Source: Sclerodactyla briareus (taxonomy: Eukaryota; Echinodermata; Holothuroidea; Dendrochirotida; Sclerodactylidae). Taken from it: 64,000 bases of DNA. Shown here one piece after another: positions 45,839 through 57,414 of this stretch. The stretch covers positions 124,001 to 188,000 of the forward strand of contig JAODTK010005917.1 of the NCBI GenBank assembly GCA_026419785.1, given 5' to 3'. Position 1 is the first letter of the stretch. Each line of letters starts with the position of its first letter. The position numbers and the translations under genes were made by a program. The notes under the pieces were generated by a model that saw only the letters and a program-made list of their open reading frames with translations, was not told the DNA's origin and searched no databases.

Positions 45839-46340
45839 CAGCCACATAGATTATGGCAAGGAAATAACTTTACCAATATTTTGAATAGTTGTAGCTACCG
45901 AGTCCTATGTAGCACGTTTATCGGAAGAACATTGTGACCACCGTCTTTCAGCCAGTGCTAGCCATGTGCAAGTGTCGTTGATTGTCTTCGTCGGTGAAGA
46001 TAAAAGGAACCAGTTGGAGGAGAAGATCAGGTCAAAGCTTTAGGGGGGGATAACAATCGGAACAAGAACGACCGTTGAGTATCAATTCCAAATATACTGC
46101 GGTTTACTGACATCCCTCACCGGTTGCTATCTTTTTCGAATAAGAAAGCGAGCCGCTTCGGAACCATCAATGCGAGAATTAGAACGGAGTCTCAGACGGC
46201 CCTAGCGACACGGTAAGAATGAGCGATGTCGCAGCAAACCACTCCGATGGGAATGTGGAAATAGTTTGAACTGATGATGGGATGCACCACAGAGAGGAGA
46301 CTGATACACGAGTGTTGATGCTAGGGACTTACGAGCCAAC

Positions 46341-47050
46341 CCAGTAGATAACCTTTAGAGCAGTTTGTGGTAGTTGACCCTCAAACGAAGATAGTTCCAT
46401 GGGGGGAGTGGTTCACCATTGCCATGTAGATGAGTCCTTAGAGCGGTTGTTGTGCGTTGACTCTTTGTATGGTAGATAGTCTATAGAGCAGGTGTGTGTT
46501 CAACCTTGCCATCTAGATAGTCTATAGAGCGGGGTGTGAGGGCACCTTTCATTTGCATGTAGATAGTCTATAGAGTGGTGTGTGTTCACCGTCTGACACC
46601 AGTAGAGTATATAGGGCGGTGTGTGTTCCCTTTTGCCATTGTAGATAGCTATAGAGCGGTTGTGTGTCACCCTGAGCCATGTAGATAGTCTTATAGGTGG
46701 TGTGTGTTCACTATTTGTCATGTAGATAGTTATAGGGCGTGTTGGTTCGCCCTTCGTATGTAGTATCTATAGAGCGGCTGGTGTGTCACCCTTAGCATGT
46801 AGACTAGTCTATAGAGGTCGGGTTTCACCCTTTGCCATGCAGATAGTCCATAGGGCGGTGTGTGTTCACCCTTTGCTATGTAGATAGGGTCGATTAGACC
46901 ACGGTGTGCGTTGATTTTTGCTATGCAGATAGTCTATAAAGCGGTGAGTGTTCACCCTTCGCTAGGTAGATAGTCGATAGAGCGGTGTGTGGTCACCCTT
47001 TCAGTTGCCATGTAGATAGTCTATAGAGCGGTGTGTGTTTACCCTTTGCC
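46341..47050. repeat. 41-bp minisatellite, about 17 units
   Basis: The unit starts ATGTAGATAGTCTATAGAGC and continues GGTGTGTGTTCACCCTTTGCC (41 bp together). Units vary by substitutions and 1-5-bp indels and are most regular in the second half. The first two or three units are the most diverged. Confidence 0.95.
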
Positions 47051-48205
47051 ACGGGATGAGCCTGCTCACCCGCAGTTTGCAGTTTTCAAGCTTTCGCCCT
47101 ACCGTTTTTCGAGCCTCCAGTTGGGAATAAGTAGAGCTTGACTAGGGTGACGTCATGCCCACGACAAGGTCAATCTGCCAGGATTTCTGGAATGCTCTCT
47201 TGTTGGCTCACCGCCCCCCCCCCCCGCCTGACCGTTCTTTGTACCTTTAGTGACCATATCGAAGCTGATTTCCGACCACGGAATGGACTTCCTCTCCCGT
47301 ATTGTCTTGTTCAAGACTTGTTAGACTGTGAAAGGCTTTCCTTATTATAGCAACTTCAAACCAGAACATCGTCTCCATACCACTGTACTTGCTACTACGC
47401 AGCAACGTTACAGGCGAAATTTAATTACTAACTCGATCTCCACTCATATGTACCGGTACCGGCCTATACATAAGACTACCCCCGTCTTGACATGCCGAAA
47501 TAACATATTGACTATTTACCGGATGTGAATAGCAATTTCGAGACTCCTATTGGGTCACTTGACTATTGCTATGACTTGGCTATTGCTATTCTCAAATCCA
47601 AGAGCGGCGATTTCGTGTTGGCGATTGGAGGGGGGGGGGGGGGGGGGACGGCGGGAAGAATATATTAAGAGGGCGCCACACGGGTTGGCGCGTGCGGTTT
47701 TTAGCGTACCAGGAAAAAATCGTTGACAGACCCCCTAGATCGCAGGTAACGTAATTCCGTGCTTTATGGGACAGTAAGATCGTTCCTAAAAATTGATGAC
47801 AATTTTTTTTATTTTAGGGAAGGTTCTCCAAAACCATCGCCTTGGGAAATCAATTTCGTTGGGTGCTGTGATATTCTAAAATACAATGCAAGTGCGGTTA
47901 CGGTCATTGTAAGGAGCAACGGAAGGAAATGAGCAATGGTAACAACCACTACATTTGCGCGAAGCGCAATATTTTGCAGGATCCAATGTTACCAACGAGA
48001 CATTGCACTGACCCTCTCTGGCCTATCACTCAGATAGGCCTGAATTTTATCTCCAAGATTACAGGTCCCATTTTTATCTTAGTTGCCAGCCCACAGGGCG
48101 CATGGGAGAGACAATTCCAATTGGGGGCAGTCCAGCCAAGTCAGGTGGCCGAATGAGTATAACAAGAAGTAAAACCGCAACTGCGCGCGGAGCGCTCGCA
48201 AAAAT
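47051..48205. other. Unassigned DNA
   Basis: Contains a 12-C run (47214-47225) and an 18-G run (47630-47647), the longest in the window. No gene supported. Confidence 0.4.
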
Positions 48206-48825
48206 TTTACACTTTTGGATATTCCATCGAAAAGTCAGGCGATCATTGGATATAAACACATCTTCACCTGAATTTTGAATATGTTTTCACGAATTTGTGG
48301 CTGTTCCCTAGCCGAATCGGCGACTATTTAGGGGTTTCACCTGCACAACGTTCCCTCTTAGTAAGTGCATCGTGTACGCACCTAGCATTCAACAAGTGGT
48401 CGCACCCATAATTGATTGCTGAATATACACTCTATTTTTCTATTTTAAATTTGCAATAGACCATATATGCCAACTGGCTCACAAGATTGTAGACTTCCCC
48501 AGACGCCTCAACCTCATTTCCTTCAAGAACAACAAAGTTTACACTTTTGGACGTTCCAAAGAAAATTCAGGCAATAATTGACTTGGCCTTTTCTTCACCT
48601 AAATTTTGAATCATGTCTTCTTGACAATCTGTGGCAATCTGTGGCATTCCCTGGCCGCATTTTCGACGCCGCAGCATTTGCCCTCATAGTGATAGTATGT
48701 GCACCGTGCAGCCAACTTTCAACAAGTGGTCGCACCCATAAATTAAAAAAATTCGAAGATCCGCCAGGTGGTAGACCCACACCCGTCGCCTCAACCTCCT
48801 TCACCTCAAGATAGGGATTCGTATG
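48206..48825. repeat. Two-unit direct repeat, about 330 and 290 bp
   Basis: Both units share TTTACACTTTTGGA (48206 and 48538), TTCACCT.AATTTTGAAT, CAACAAGTGGTCGCACCCATAA and CGCCTCAACCTC near their ends. The internal spacing differs by a deletion. Confidence 0.8.
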
Positions 48826-49039
48826 CTAGTGTGTTGTTCATTAAATAACTGGTCCCTAGCCGGAAAGCGGACACCGTCCGATGATGGAGCAACACACCAA
48901 GCTGTAGAATTCAGTCTATGCAAACGATAGGAATTAGAGGAGAACCCTTCTTTCATTGATAACTGGACATTGTGAAGGCGGTAGTGAACGCCGACGTGTA
49001 TATCCCCGCAAGAAACAGCCTTTGTAGATCTCATTTAGA

Positions 49040-49500
49040 GGGAGCACATTAATATTATGTCCATTTGACCTCCAGAGACTTTAAAATGCACCTACCCGTT
49101 GGTTCAGGTCCAATTGTAGTCCTCAGTACCAAGTTTTGTTTAATACGACAGAGTGGAAAAATTGCATGATTTGCAAATTGACTCCTGTGACCTTGAAATA
49201 CTCTTCATGTTGTTGAGACTGACAACAGTCCACATCCGCTGAGTTTGTTCAAATCCGACGAAGTTAGAAAAAATTGCCAAAGAAAGCACAAATTTCGACG
49301 TCTGTGAACCTGAATCAACATCATGTTATCTCGGACCAACCTGTGTCCCCACCCACCAAGTTTCGTGTGAATCGTACTAACTCTGTATTTTCGCTAAGAG
49401 AACACAAATTGACTCCAGTGTCCTGAAGTCACCGTCATGTTTTTCGGACCAACTTTGTCCCACTTACCAAGTTTCGTGTTAATCGGATAAACTCAAATTA
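49040..49500. repeat. Degenerate satellite-like repeat
   Basis: CACCAAGTTTCGTGT.AATCG recurs (about 49355 and 49466) with related ACCAAGTTTTGTTTAATACG at 49130. AAATTGACTCC.GTG recurs at 49177 and 49407. Apparent period is near 110 bp with poor conservation. Confidence 0.55.
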
Positions 49501-50103
49501 GAGGGCAGCAGACATGCAGTGATGCCCACTTTCGATCTCATTCGAGATTTCACTGAGCGGACTGGTGTACCGAGTTTTCAAACAATCGGATAAACGTTGA
49601 AGATTCCGGGTCCGGCCGGGGCCCTGGGGCGGCTACACACCCTAAACCATAATATCCCATGACAACTACTCGTGTCGCGGGATAATTAAGAACAACCCAG
49701 AGTAATTTCTGTGCATCTTCTTTAAGGGTACATATGTCCTGCAGCAATGCACTCCTATGTCTGAACACTAACCGTTACATAAAATACCCGCGCGCGTACG
49801 TGCAAACGTCGAAAAATGGAGCAGCAGAATTCACCAACTTGATCATTTAGGTCATTATGCATTTGTTCAAACACGGCTGCTGCTGGAAATCAATGGTATA
49901 CAGTGTCGTCGAAATAACAGTCGGGCTCAAAGATTGGGGGGAGGGGGGGGGGGGTGGGAGGGGTACCAAGTCATTGCGTCCCCCAAGCAAAATATTGGGG
50001 AGCTCGCCCCCCCCCCTCCATGATCGCCGCCCTTGCTCGAATAACAAAACCAACGACAGGCTGTGGCCTGATATATCACCGTTCTGCCTAATGGAAGTAT
50101 CAA
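49501..50103. other. Unassigned DNA
   Basis: Contains a 12-G run (49943-49954) and a 10-C run (50007-50016) flanking about 50 bp, a possible hairpin. No gene supported. Confidence 0.4.
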
Positions 50104-50602
50104 GCGCTTAAAGCCGCGTTCCATGCTCGGGGCGGGGCAGGGGGTGTCTAAAATATCGCTCATCGTTATTTTTCAAATGGAGCCGTTTCCATGCACGCGG
50201 ACGGGCGATTTTTCGCCCGCCCCGCGTGTCGGTGTGGTATTTCGCAATCAATTCCCGAGGATTGCCCTGCATCTTACCTACTGAAGCCGGGAAATGGAGA
50301 GTAGAGGACATTTTTTAGGTTCAAATAATGTTCCGAACAAAATTCATAACTGTTTTCAACACTAGGTATGAGATTTCATACAGATTGTGTCTATATCAAT
50401 GGCTCTGACACATTTTGAACACATTTTCACACGTTTAAACCGATGATTATGTCAAGTCAAGTATTTGCTAATAAATCTTCCAAAAAACCTGTCAATTGTG
50501 AAGTTTTAATGGTGGCAGTAAGCGCTGACTTCACAGCACACAACTGGTTTTCAGAAAACTGAACACCGGTGTTTAGGTTGAACACTAGTATGCGTCCGGT
50601 GT

Positions 50603-50825
50603 TGACAACAGCGCCAACTACAACAACGACAACGACAACAACGACAACAACAACAACGACAACGACGACAACGACAACAACGACGACAACAACACACAAC
50701 AAACAACAACAACAACGGCAACACCAACGACGACCAACAAGACAACAACAAGAATCATAACAATAATAACAACAACAATAACAATAATAACCACAATAAT
50801 ATTAAGAAAAATTATTAATAATAAG
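50603..50825. repeat. (CAA/ACG)n and (AAT/AAC)n trinucleotide tract
   Basis: CAACAACGACAACG-type triplets to about 50755, then AATAATAACAAC triplets to about 50825. It produces long spurious poly-Thr and poly-Val frames. Confidence 0.95.
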
Positions 50826-50940
50826 TAGGCTACATCGGTTCTCATATAGAGAATATACACACTAAAAGTGCGACGAGGTGCGTGATCGAGGGGGAAAAGC
50901 CCGCCCGCCCGCCGCGTGACTGGAAAAAGGGTCTTCCAAA

Positions 50941-50978
50941 ACGCCCCGCCCGCCCGCCCGCCCGCCCGCCCGCCCGCG
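50941..50978. repeat. (CCCG)n tract
   Basis: Nine or so CCCG tetramers within the right inverted repeat of the 50.1-51.0 kb element. Confidence 0.9.
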
Positions 50979-51109
50979 GCATGGAAACGCGGTTTACAGA
51001 GTTATAGACTATCGCCCCAATATCGTAGTGGAGGTAAACAACAGTGGCTTTTTATTGATTCTTGCCGAAGGCAAAAAGGAACTATGCACGTCATGCATTG
51101 TACGTGGTG

Positions 51110-51220
51110 TGTGCGCTCGCGGCGCGCGTGGGTGTGCGTTGTGTGTGTGTGTGTGTGTGTGGGGGGTGGGTGTGTTTGTGTGGGTGCGAGGGTCGTGTGG
51201 GTGTGCGTGTGCACGACGTG
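51110..51220. repeat. (GT)n-rich low-complexity tract
   Basis: GTGTGTGTGTGTGTGTGTGG core with GGGTGTGTTTGTGTGGGTGC flanks. GC-rich tandem words follow near 51480-51600. Confidence 0.85.
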
Positions 51221-51914
51221 TAACTTTGTGCAGAGGAACACCTATAAGCACGCAAGTAGCACTGAGTTAAAGTTGACACTGTAGGTTACAGGTATGGTTG
51301 GGAAGATCCCTGTTGTTTTTGGTGTCAGTGAGGGTCATTCGGGGCAGGCACAGCAAAAAACTGAATTACTTTAGGCGGCTGTAACTCCGGGTCTATTGCT
51401 CAGGAGTATGAAATAACTTAGGAAAGGATAGTTTTGTAGGTGAGAATATATGTGCGATGAAACTGAATGAGCTGTGTTCCAACGAGGCGGACGCGGGCGC
51501 AGGCGCGGGCGCAGCGGCGGACGCTGGGCGCGGGTGATACGTTTCCCACGAGGCCGGACGTGGAAACGGCGGGGCGCGGAACGGCAGGGCAGTGAAGGTT
51601 GTTGGGGCTAAAGCCATTGCTTCCTCGTTATTTCTTCCATACATATCGTCAAAATGTGGTATTTCAGCTCTGGAGCTGTATTTTGAGAACCTGAGCTATT
51701 CATGGAACACAGAGTGAGTGTGATTGTTCGAATTTCGGAGCGCTCTCGCTGAAATGAGGATTGGGTTAAAATGTTGACCACTTGTGTTCAACTTTACCAA
51801 TGCTGAGGTCCGTAGTCAAGAGATGGCGGAGGAGGGGATTTTACCATGTCCCCCGCGTGTGAGAAACCTTGTGAGCATACAGTGAACCATTCCCCCCCCC
51901 GTTCGACCAAGCTC

Positions 51915-52310
51915 TCCAACGCGGGACACAGGAATGTCAGGCTTTAGCAACCTCAGCTATCCTGTGCTGTAGACTACAACGCTGGACACAGTAATGTCAG
52001 GCTTTTATAGCAACCTCAGCTATCCTGTGCTGTGGGCCCCTAGAATACACGCTAGATAAATTTATGTCACACTGCACGCAGTTTCAGCATCCTGTTGTGT
52101 AACCTACAAAGCTGGACACATTCATGTCAGGCTTTTATAGCAACCTCAGCTATCCTGTGCTGTAGGCCCTAGGACTACAACGCCTAAATACATTTTATGT
52201 ATAAATGTAGCCAGTTTGGCTATCTTGTGCTGTTAGCTACAAACGCTGGAAACATTAATCTGTCATGTCACACTGTTAGCGCCTCAGCTAAGCTGCACTG
52301 TAGACTCCAT
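51915..52310. repeat. ~60-70-bp tandem repeat, about six to seven units
   Basis: The unit contains ACAACGCTGGACACA, TAATGTCAGGC, TTTTATAGCAACCTCAGC and TATCCTGTGCTGTAG. Unit heads occur near 51916, 51976, 52046, 52107, 52177 and 52238. The middle units are nearly identical, the outer ones decayed. Confidence 0.85.
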
Positions 52311-54205
52311 GCGACATGCAGGGCTAGAAATATTTCATTTCAAGGTAGCGCCTTAGCCATTCTTCACTGATAGGGAAACACTTGCCGCACTTCTATGTCA
52401 CGGAACTCGACTATGCCTTGTACTGTATAATATGAAGTATTATGAGAATCGTGCACCCACATCAGTGAACAAATAATATATAATAGCCATTTGTACATTG
52501 AAAAGTGCCAAGCTGGGACAGGGTCAGGTTGAATTGTCTAATAAATTTAAACAATGGAAGAATTGGAGGCTTCTTCCGGTTTTTCCAGTAATCATAATTT
52601 GTTTTTTAAAGCCTGTTTCCATGTATCGTATTTTTGAATACGCTCTACGTGATGCGCAATGCACGATGGCGTATAAACCTTGCCTATCGCTGTTTCCATC
52701 TACGCGTAATGAACTGCCGTAATGGACGTCCGTGATGAGAGAAATGAAAATAGCTGGCAAAGACAAAATGTGGTCCAGTAGTTATATGGAGAATTGAAGA
52801 AGATGAGGATTTGGTTGATGCAATTGGTTTGGGTATATTCACTTGAGGTAGAAGGTGGAAGGGGGGGGAAGAGAAACACAAATTTGGGATCCGTGACCAT
52901 ATTAAAACGAATCAACAATGGTGTGACCAACCACCACCTCTCCCGTCCGGGGAACTAGACTCGACAGGTTTCAACAGTATTGAACATTGAGCGAGGAGCA
53001 CTTCCAGCAGGTTTTTTATTTTTTTTACTTTATTCGTATACTGTCGAGCACAGACCTTGTATACTGAATTTTATTTCATTCATTGTTTCAAACATTTTAT
53101 TTACATGTGTCTATTTTATGATCTCGTCAATGCATGTTTTCAATTGGTTTATGTGTGTACTGTACAGTTGTGTGTATTAGGGCCTCGGGGCAGATTAGCT
53201 ACATGCTAACCGAGTAACCAGTTTTGAAAGTTTAAATTAACACCTAATTGTCAGCTGCTAATCCCTCACGAGGCACACGGAACGACGTCAACCCTTCTTG
53301 GCGTACCTTATGTGGGAAGTGGGGGTAGGTAATCACACGCAGACGGCAACCTACAGATTGCCTAAACCATCGTTTTGTCCCGCTCGACTCCCTTGTGCTG
53401 AGCGATAGCGAGGAGGTAACGGAACCGGCTACCATTTTGCAAGTCTTTAGATGACCCCACTGGGATGCATTACACGGTATCCCGGTTATTTGTAACCTCA
53501 ACAAAGAAGTCTTGTCAGTCGATATGGAGAGACTGGGCAATGGTCAAGTACAAATCAAACGAACATGAATACCATAAATAAATTTCTCCATTTCGTCCAA
53601 ACACATGCCTTGAAAAACAATAATTCAAGGGTAATGTTATCCAACAGTTAAAACTCAGCTTGTTAGTTGCAGCAAAACTATTGTTGAAATAAAACAACGC
53701 GGGTATAAAGAGGACGAACAGTACTGTAAAATAAATACTTTTTTTTCTTGTCTGAGTAATCACTAATGGCATCTAGAGATATAAAAACAGATAGAGGTGT
53801 GTTCATTTCTGTTCAATTTGCCTTAAAACAAGAACTGACTTCAGGGCCGTTTACCAATGGTGAAAATCCGCTTTGTCAGTATGTCAAGTTCGACCTGAAA
53901 CTATTGTCAAAGCTAAAAACAACATCAGGTCTACCACGGTGACAGTTGCGGAGTGCAATTCTTTTATAAACATACCTGGCCAACTTAAAATGACATGATG
54001 CAGTTATCAACCAGCTAAGTTAGTTGAATCATACTACAATGCAAATATAATACGACAACTCTTCGCCGTGGACAACAAACGCTTGAAGATATTTTGGGCA
54101 TCAAAACGATGAACATATACTACCAGACATCAAAGAACGAGGGACTGAGAAGAAACTGACTAGAGAAATCTGAAAATAGCCACACGACAACTGAGACTTT
54201 TCAAT
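52311..54205. other. Unassigned DNA
   Basis: A TTTCCATG-containing patch (52610-52740) recalls the 50.1-kb element ends. A 98-codon minus frame (53244-53540) has no recognisable domain. Nothing else supported. Confidence 0.35.
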
Positions 54206-54209
54206 CACA

Positions 54210-54790
54210 AGAAATGCCAATGGAAAGTGGGAGGAATGTTAAAATATGTATAGGAAAGTTTGTTGGGAACCGGAGAGACATCAATAGAAGAATTGGTATA
54301 ACCCACAACACTCTTAGCACTCTGTCAACAATTTCAAAGAGCGAACGAGTAGGAACAAGCATCAGACTCCGGATTTTCGATCCTAATATCAGAGTTATTT
54401 TCTATAAGTGCGAACTGAGAATCTGATCACACTTGATCACTTTCCAAAGGAGACTACTCCGCAATGTTCTCACCATCAGAGGGACCAATAACAATTGGAT
54501 ACGAAACGATGAACTCTATGATGTGACCAACCAAACCCTGTTTCGTAGTAGCACATAGACGTTGGAGATTTTTCGGTCACGTCGCGGAGACTCGAAGAAG
54601 AAGCTCAGCGAAGATCGCTCTAAGAGAAGCATTGAGACATAATACTAAGCCAGGGGGAGACCCGTGACTACCTTGCTCGGGAACATCACAAATCGCAAAT
54701 TCAGGGGCATCAACATTAACAAAGTGTTGAGGAGGAAGCAATAACCTTGCGCAAGATCGTGATACGTGCGGATATCGAGATCAAACCTAC
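54210..54790 (+). pseudogene. 3' end of an RTE-like endonuclease-reverse transcriptase
   Basis: The plus strand carries the C-terminal blocks of the RTE-type LINE polyprotein. DINRRIG is followed by RLRIFDPNIRVIFYKCEL, matching the DIxxRIxxA...K.xIFNxNVxxVLLYGCE block. FQRRLLRNVLTIRG follows (LQxFxxRCLRxIL type), then RNDELYDVTNQT (SNxELxxxTxQ type). In shifted frames there is RRWRFFGHVAETRRRS, matching the RRWRWIGHVLRR motif, and a GRP remnant. Frameshifts and stops make it inactive. The lineage is distinct from the YIDD family and may be the same class as the endonuclease fragment at 1-653. Confidence 0.82.
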
Positions 54791-57414
54791 CATACTACTA
54801 GGCCCCTATAACTCGTTAATATGTGCTTGAAGTATACAGAAGCATCTGTCGCAGTTCGTTGTGACCCGTCATATGTAAGGTATCAAGCCTATGGGACGTG
54901 TTTGCATGCGCGAAGAAGAAAAATATAACAGATACCTATTTATCCAGTCTGCAAACGTCGCCGGTGACGCCCTGTGAATGTTCGTTTCCTTGAAGTGTGT
55001 TGGCCAACTTGGGTTCAAAGGTCGTACGATTTTTCTAATTATTCCCCACAATTTATGCAAAATATGATAGGCTACATTATTCAGGGGTTCATTCACAATT
55101 GCTGTATGCTGCACTGCGCATATTGTTGTTGTTAATTTATTCGCGATGTATCAGGGTTTCATTATGTTATCGTTAAAAGTGGTAAATCGATGAAAGTGTG
55201 ATTGCAATATTCAAACTAAATTCGCGTTGTATGAGTGAACGGGTTTTAAGGTACGTCACACCTGTCCGGAAGGCAACGGCAACGGCAAAAATTATTCCGC
55301 ATTCCTTTGGCGACGACTTGGAGCGATTCATTGCCGTCGCCGAGGCGGTGAAAAAGAAACCTTTTCTGCATACCAATGCGACAGTTAAGAATGAGGAAAT
55401 TGGGCTTGAAAATTAGATAATTGAATTTCTGAATTTAGCTTTAGTTGTCATCGAATGGTTTCCTCTGATTGTGGTGATGAAAAAAAAGGGGAGGTACAGG
55501 TACCTAATTTGGCACAATTCGGGCGGCAATAGCTGCACCAATCTTTCCGTGAATTCGAACGATTGATGCACAGGCTATGTCCAATATATAGGCGATAGCT
55601 ATAGGCTTAAATTGGGGGGTGGCATAGGTCCTAGTCTTAGTGGGTTACAGGAAGATCATGAGATATGGTATATAGCTCATGTTAATGCTCTAATTCTATC
55701 GTTCAAACCACCCCAATTTGCACACCGTCCTATACCTAAGCCACAATAAATTCGGACTAAGATGGTAGCCTAATTCCGAAAATCGGCAAATTGATTTCAG
55801 TCTTTGTGACTGTTTTTTCCCCCCCCCCCCCCTTCATTTTTCCCCTTTCCCAAAATTAAAAAAAACATTTTTCCCCCTCCCCTTCCCCCACCCCCTTTTT
55901 CCTTTTTTTTTGTGTCCCCCCGTGTCCTTTTCTTCCTCCCCCTCTCCATCGTTCTTCACTAGTCAAATCGCAATTTTTCAGTAGAAAGTGAGTAAGTAAC
56001 TTTCTTGTACATGTCATATTCCTTCCTGAGAAAGTCGGGATGAATTAGTGGCAGTCCGACCAGTTTCGAATGCGCAAATTGAGTGGGCTCGAATTAAAAT
56101 ATGATTTTGTTGTTCTTCACATAGTTTTCTGAATTTTCACCGGTATGGCCCGTTTAGGTATTATTTTGGAGAGCTGGAGGAGGGGATTCAATGGTTGTAT
56201 TATTATTTGGATCAGAGTCATGAAAAATAAATTATTGCAGTCAGAGTGCCTGGTGCGCAAATTGAGGGTGGACCATGCTACTGTTTCTGTCAAAGTTCCA
56301 ACTGCAGTTCAAATTTGGTCCACAATGCACAGCAGGTCACATTTCCACTCAGGAATATCTTTAATGCAGGGAGGAAACTGACAACCCTTCGACAATAGAC
56401 CTATGTTACGATTTTCCTCCCCATCGCCATGACAACAAGGAGCCTAGGCACTGGTTAGATCCGAATTCGCCGAAACCTTTTAGGGAATATTTAGTTCTAC
56501 AGTTGACCCCCCAGCAGAGCAAATTGTTCCGGTTCTCGTCATGTCCCCCTGCAAAAACGTAAAAACCTATTTCCAAAAAATCCCCCCAAAATTGGGACCC
56601 ATTCTCTAAGTGAAATTAGGTACATTATTCGTGCCGGTCAACCCGATTTCACGTCGTCTCAGGGTTAATTGGAACGCAAGCATTGGCTATGTCTGATTAG
56701 GTATTCCAAACGGAACACGCACTGGAGCGCGGGTAGGTTATTCTTTGTTATATACGCAAGTGATCCTTGCGACTAAGTATTACGGCATCGTCGCGGAGAG
56801 ACCGCGGCAATTCATTTTCCGCTGCAATATCATTAAAAGTGGGCAAAATTTCCCAATTCATGTTCATCTGGGCATTCCGGCCCGTTGGACTTGGTAAGAT
56901 ATTTCTAGTGGAAAGTGGAAACTGTAACGTGGACTTCAGCGTGACAGGAGATAAAAATTGACTTTCGTGACGAGAGAGATTCAGAAAAAAAATGATTCAG
57001 TCAGCAATCGGGATAATTCGGAATTTATAATGTTGAGAATACCATTGAATCAGGAGAGTGTATAGGACGTATAAAGATTGTCAAAATGACAATACGCACA
57101 AGTACATGAGGATAGGCTCCTCTGTGTATTTATATGTGGTTTGCCAGAGATACCAGGAAAAACGCACTTGAAAAAGACATCTGAGGAAGACACCCCCTCT
57201 CGTTGCGCCCCGGGCCTCCAGCGTCGTAATCAGAGGCTTATTCGGCCACCTCATTCCAAATCTATGGGGATCGCGCCTCACTTTCCGGAATATCGGAAAT
57301 TAATTCAGGAAGGAATAAAAATAGATGAAACGTGTTTTTTTTTTTCTAAAATGAAAAAAATGGAAGACGGGAAAATAAAAATAAAAACGTCAGAAATGTG
57401 AGTCAATGGTGTAG
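54791..57414. other. Unassigned DNA
   Basis: At 55245-55380 a GGCAACGGCAACGGC patch sits in a 72-codon frame that looks repeat-derived. At 55813-55920 lies a pyrimidine-rich stretch with a 14-C run (55819-55832). No gene supported. Confidence 0.4.

Larger units (their letters stand above)
50104..51004. mobile_element. ~0.9-kb element with long GC-rich terminal inverted repeats
   Basis: The left end reads TTAAAGCCGCGTTCCATGCT then CGGGGCGGGG. The right end, reverse complemented, reads GTAAACCGCGTTTCCATGCC then GCGGGCGGG. A second inner pair also matches inversely: TTTCCATGCACGCGGACGGG near 50190 and CCGCGTGACTGGAAA near 50914. The inverted repeats are therefore roughly 110 bp long. The interior holds (CAA)n and no transposase. 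The target duplication is not clear. Confidence 0.6.

Noticed and set aside
50457-50860. Poly-Val, poly-Thr and poly-Leu frames
   Set aside because: Produced by (CAA)n-type trinucleotide repeats.
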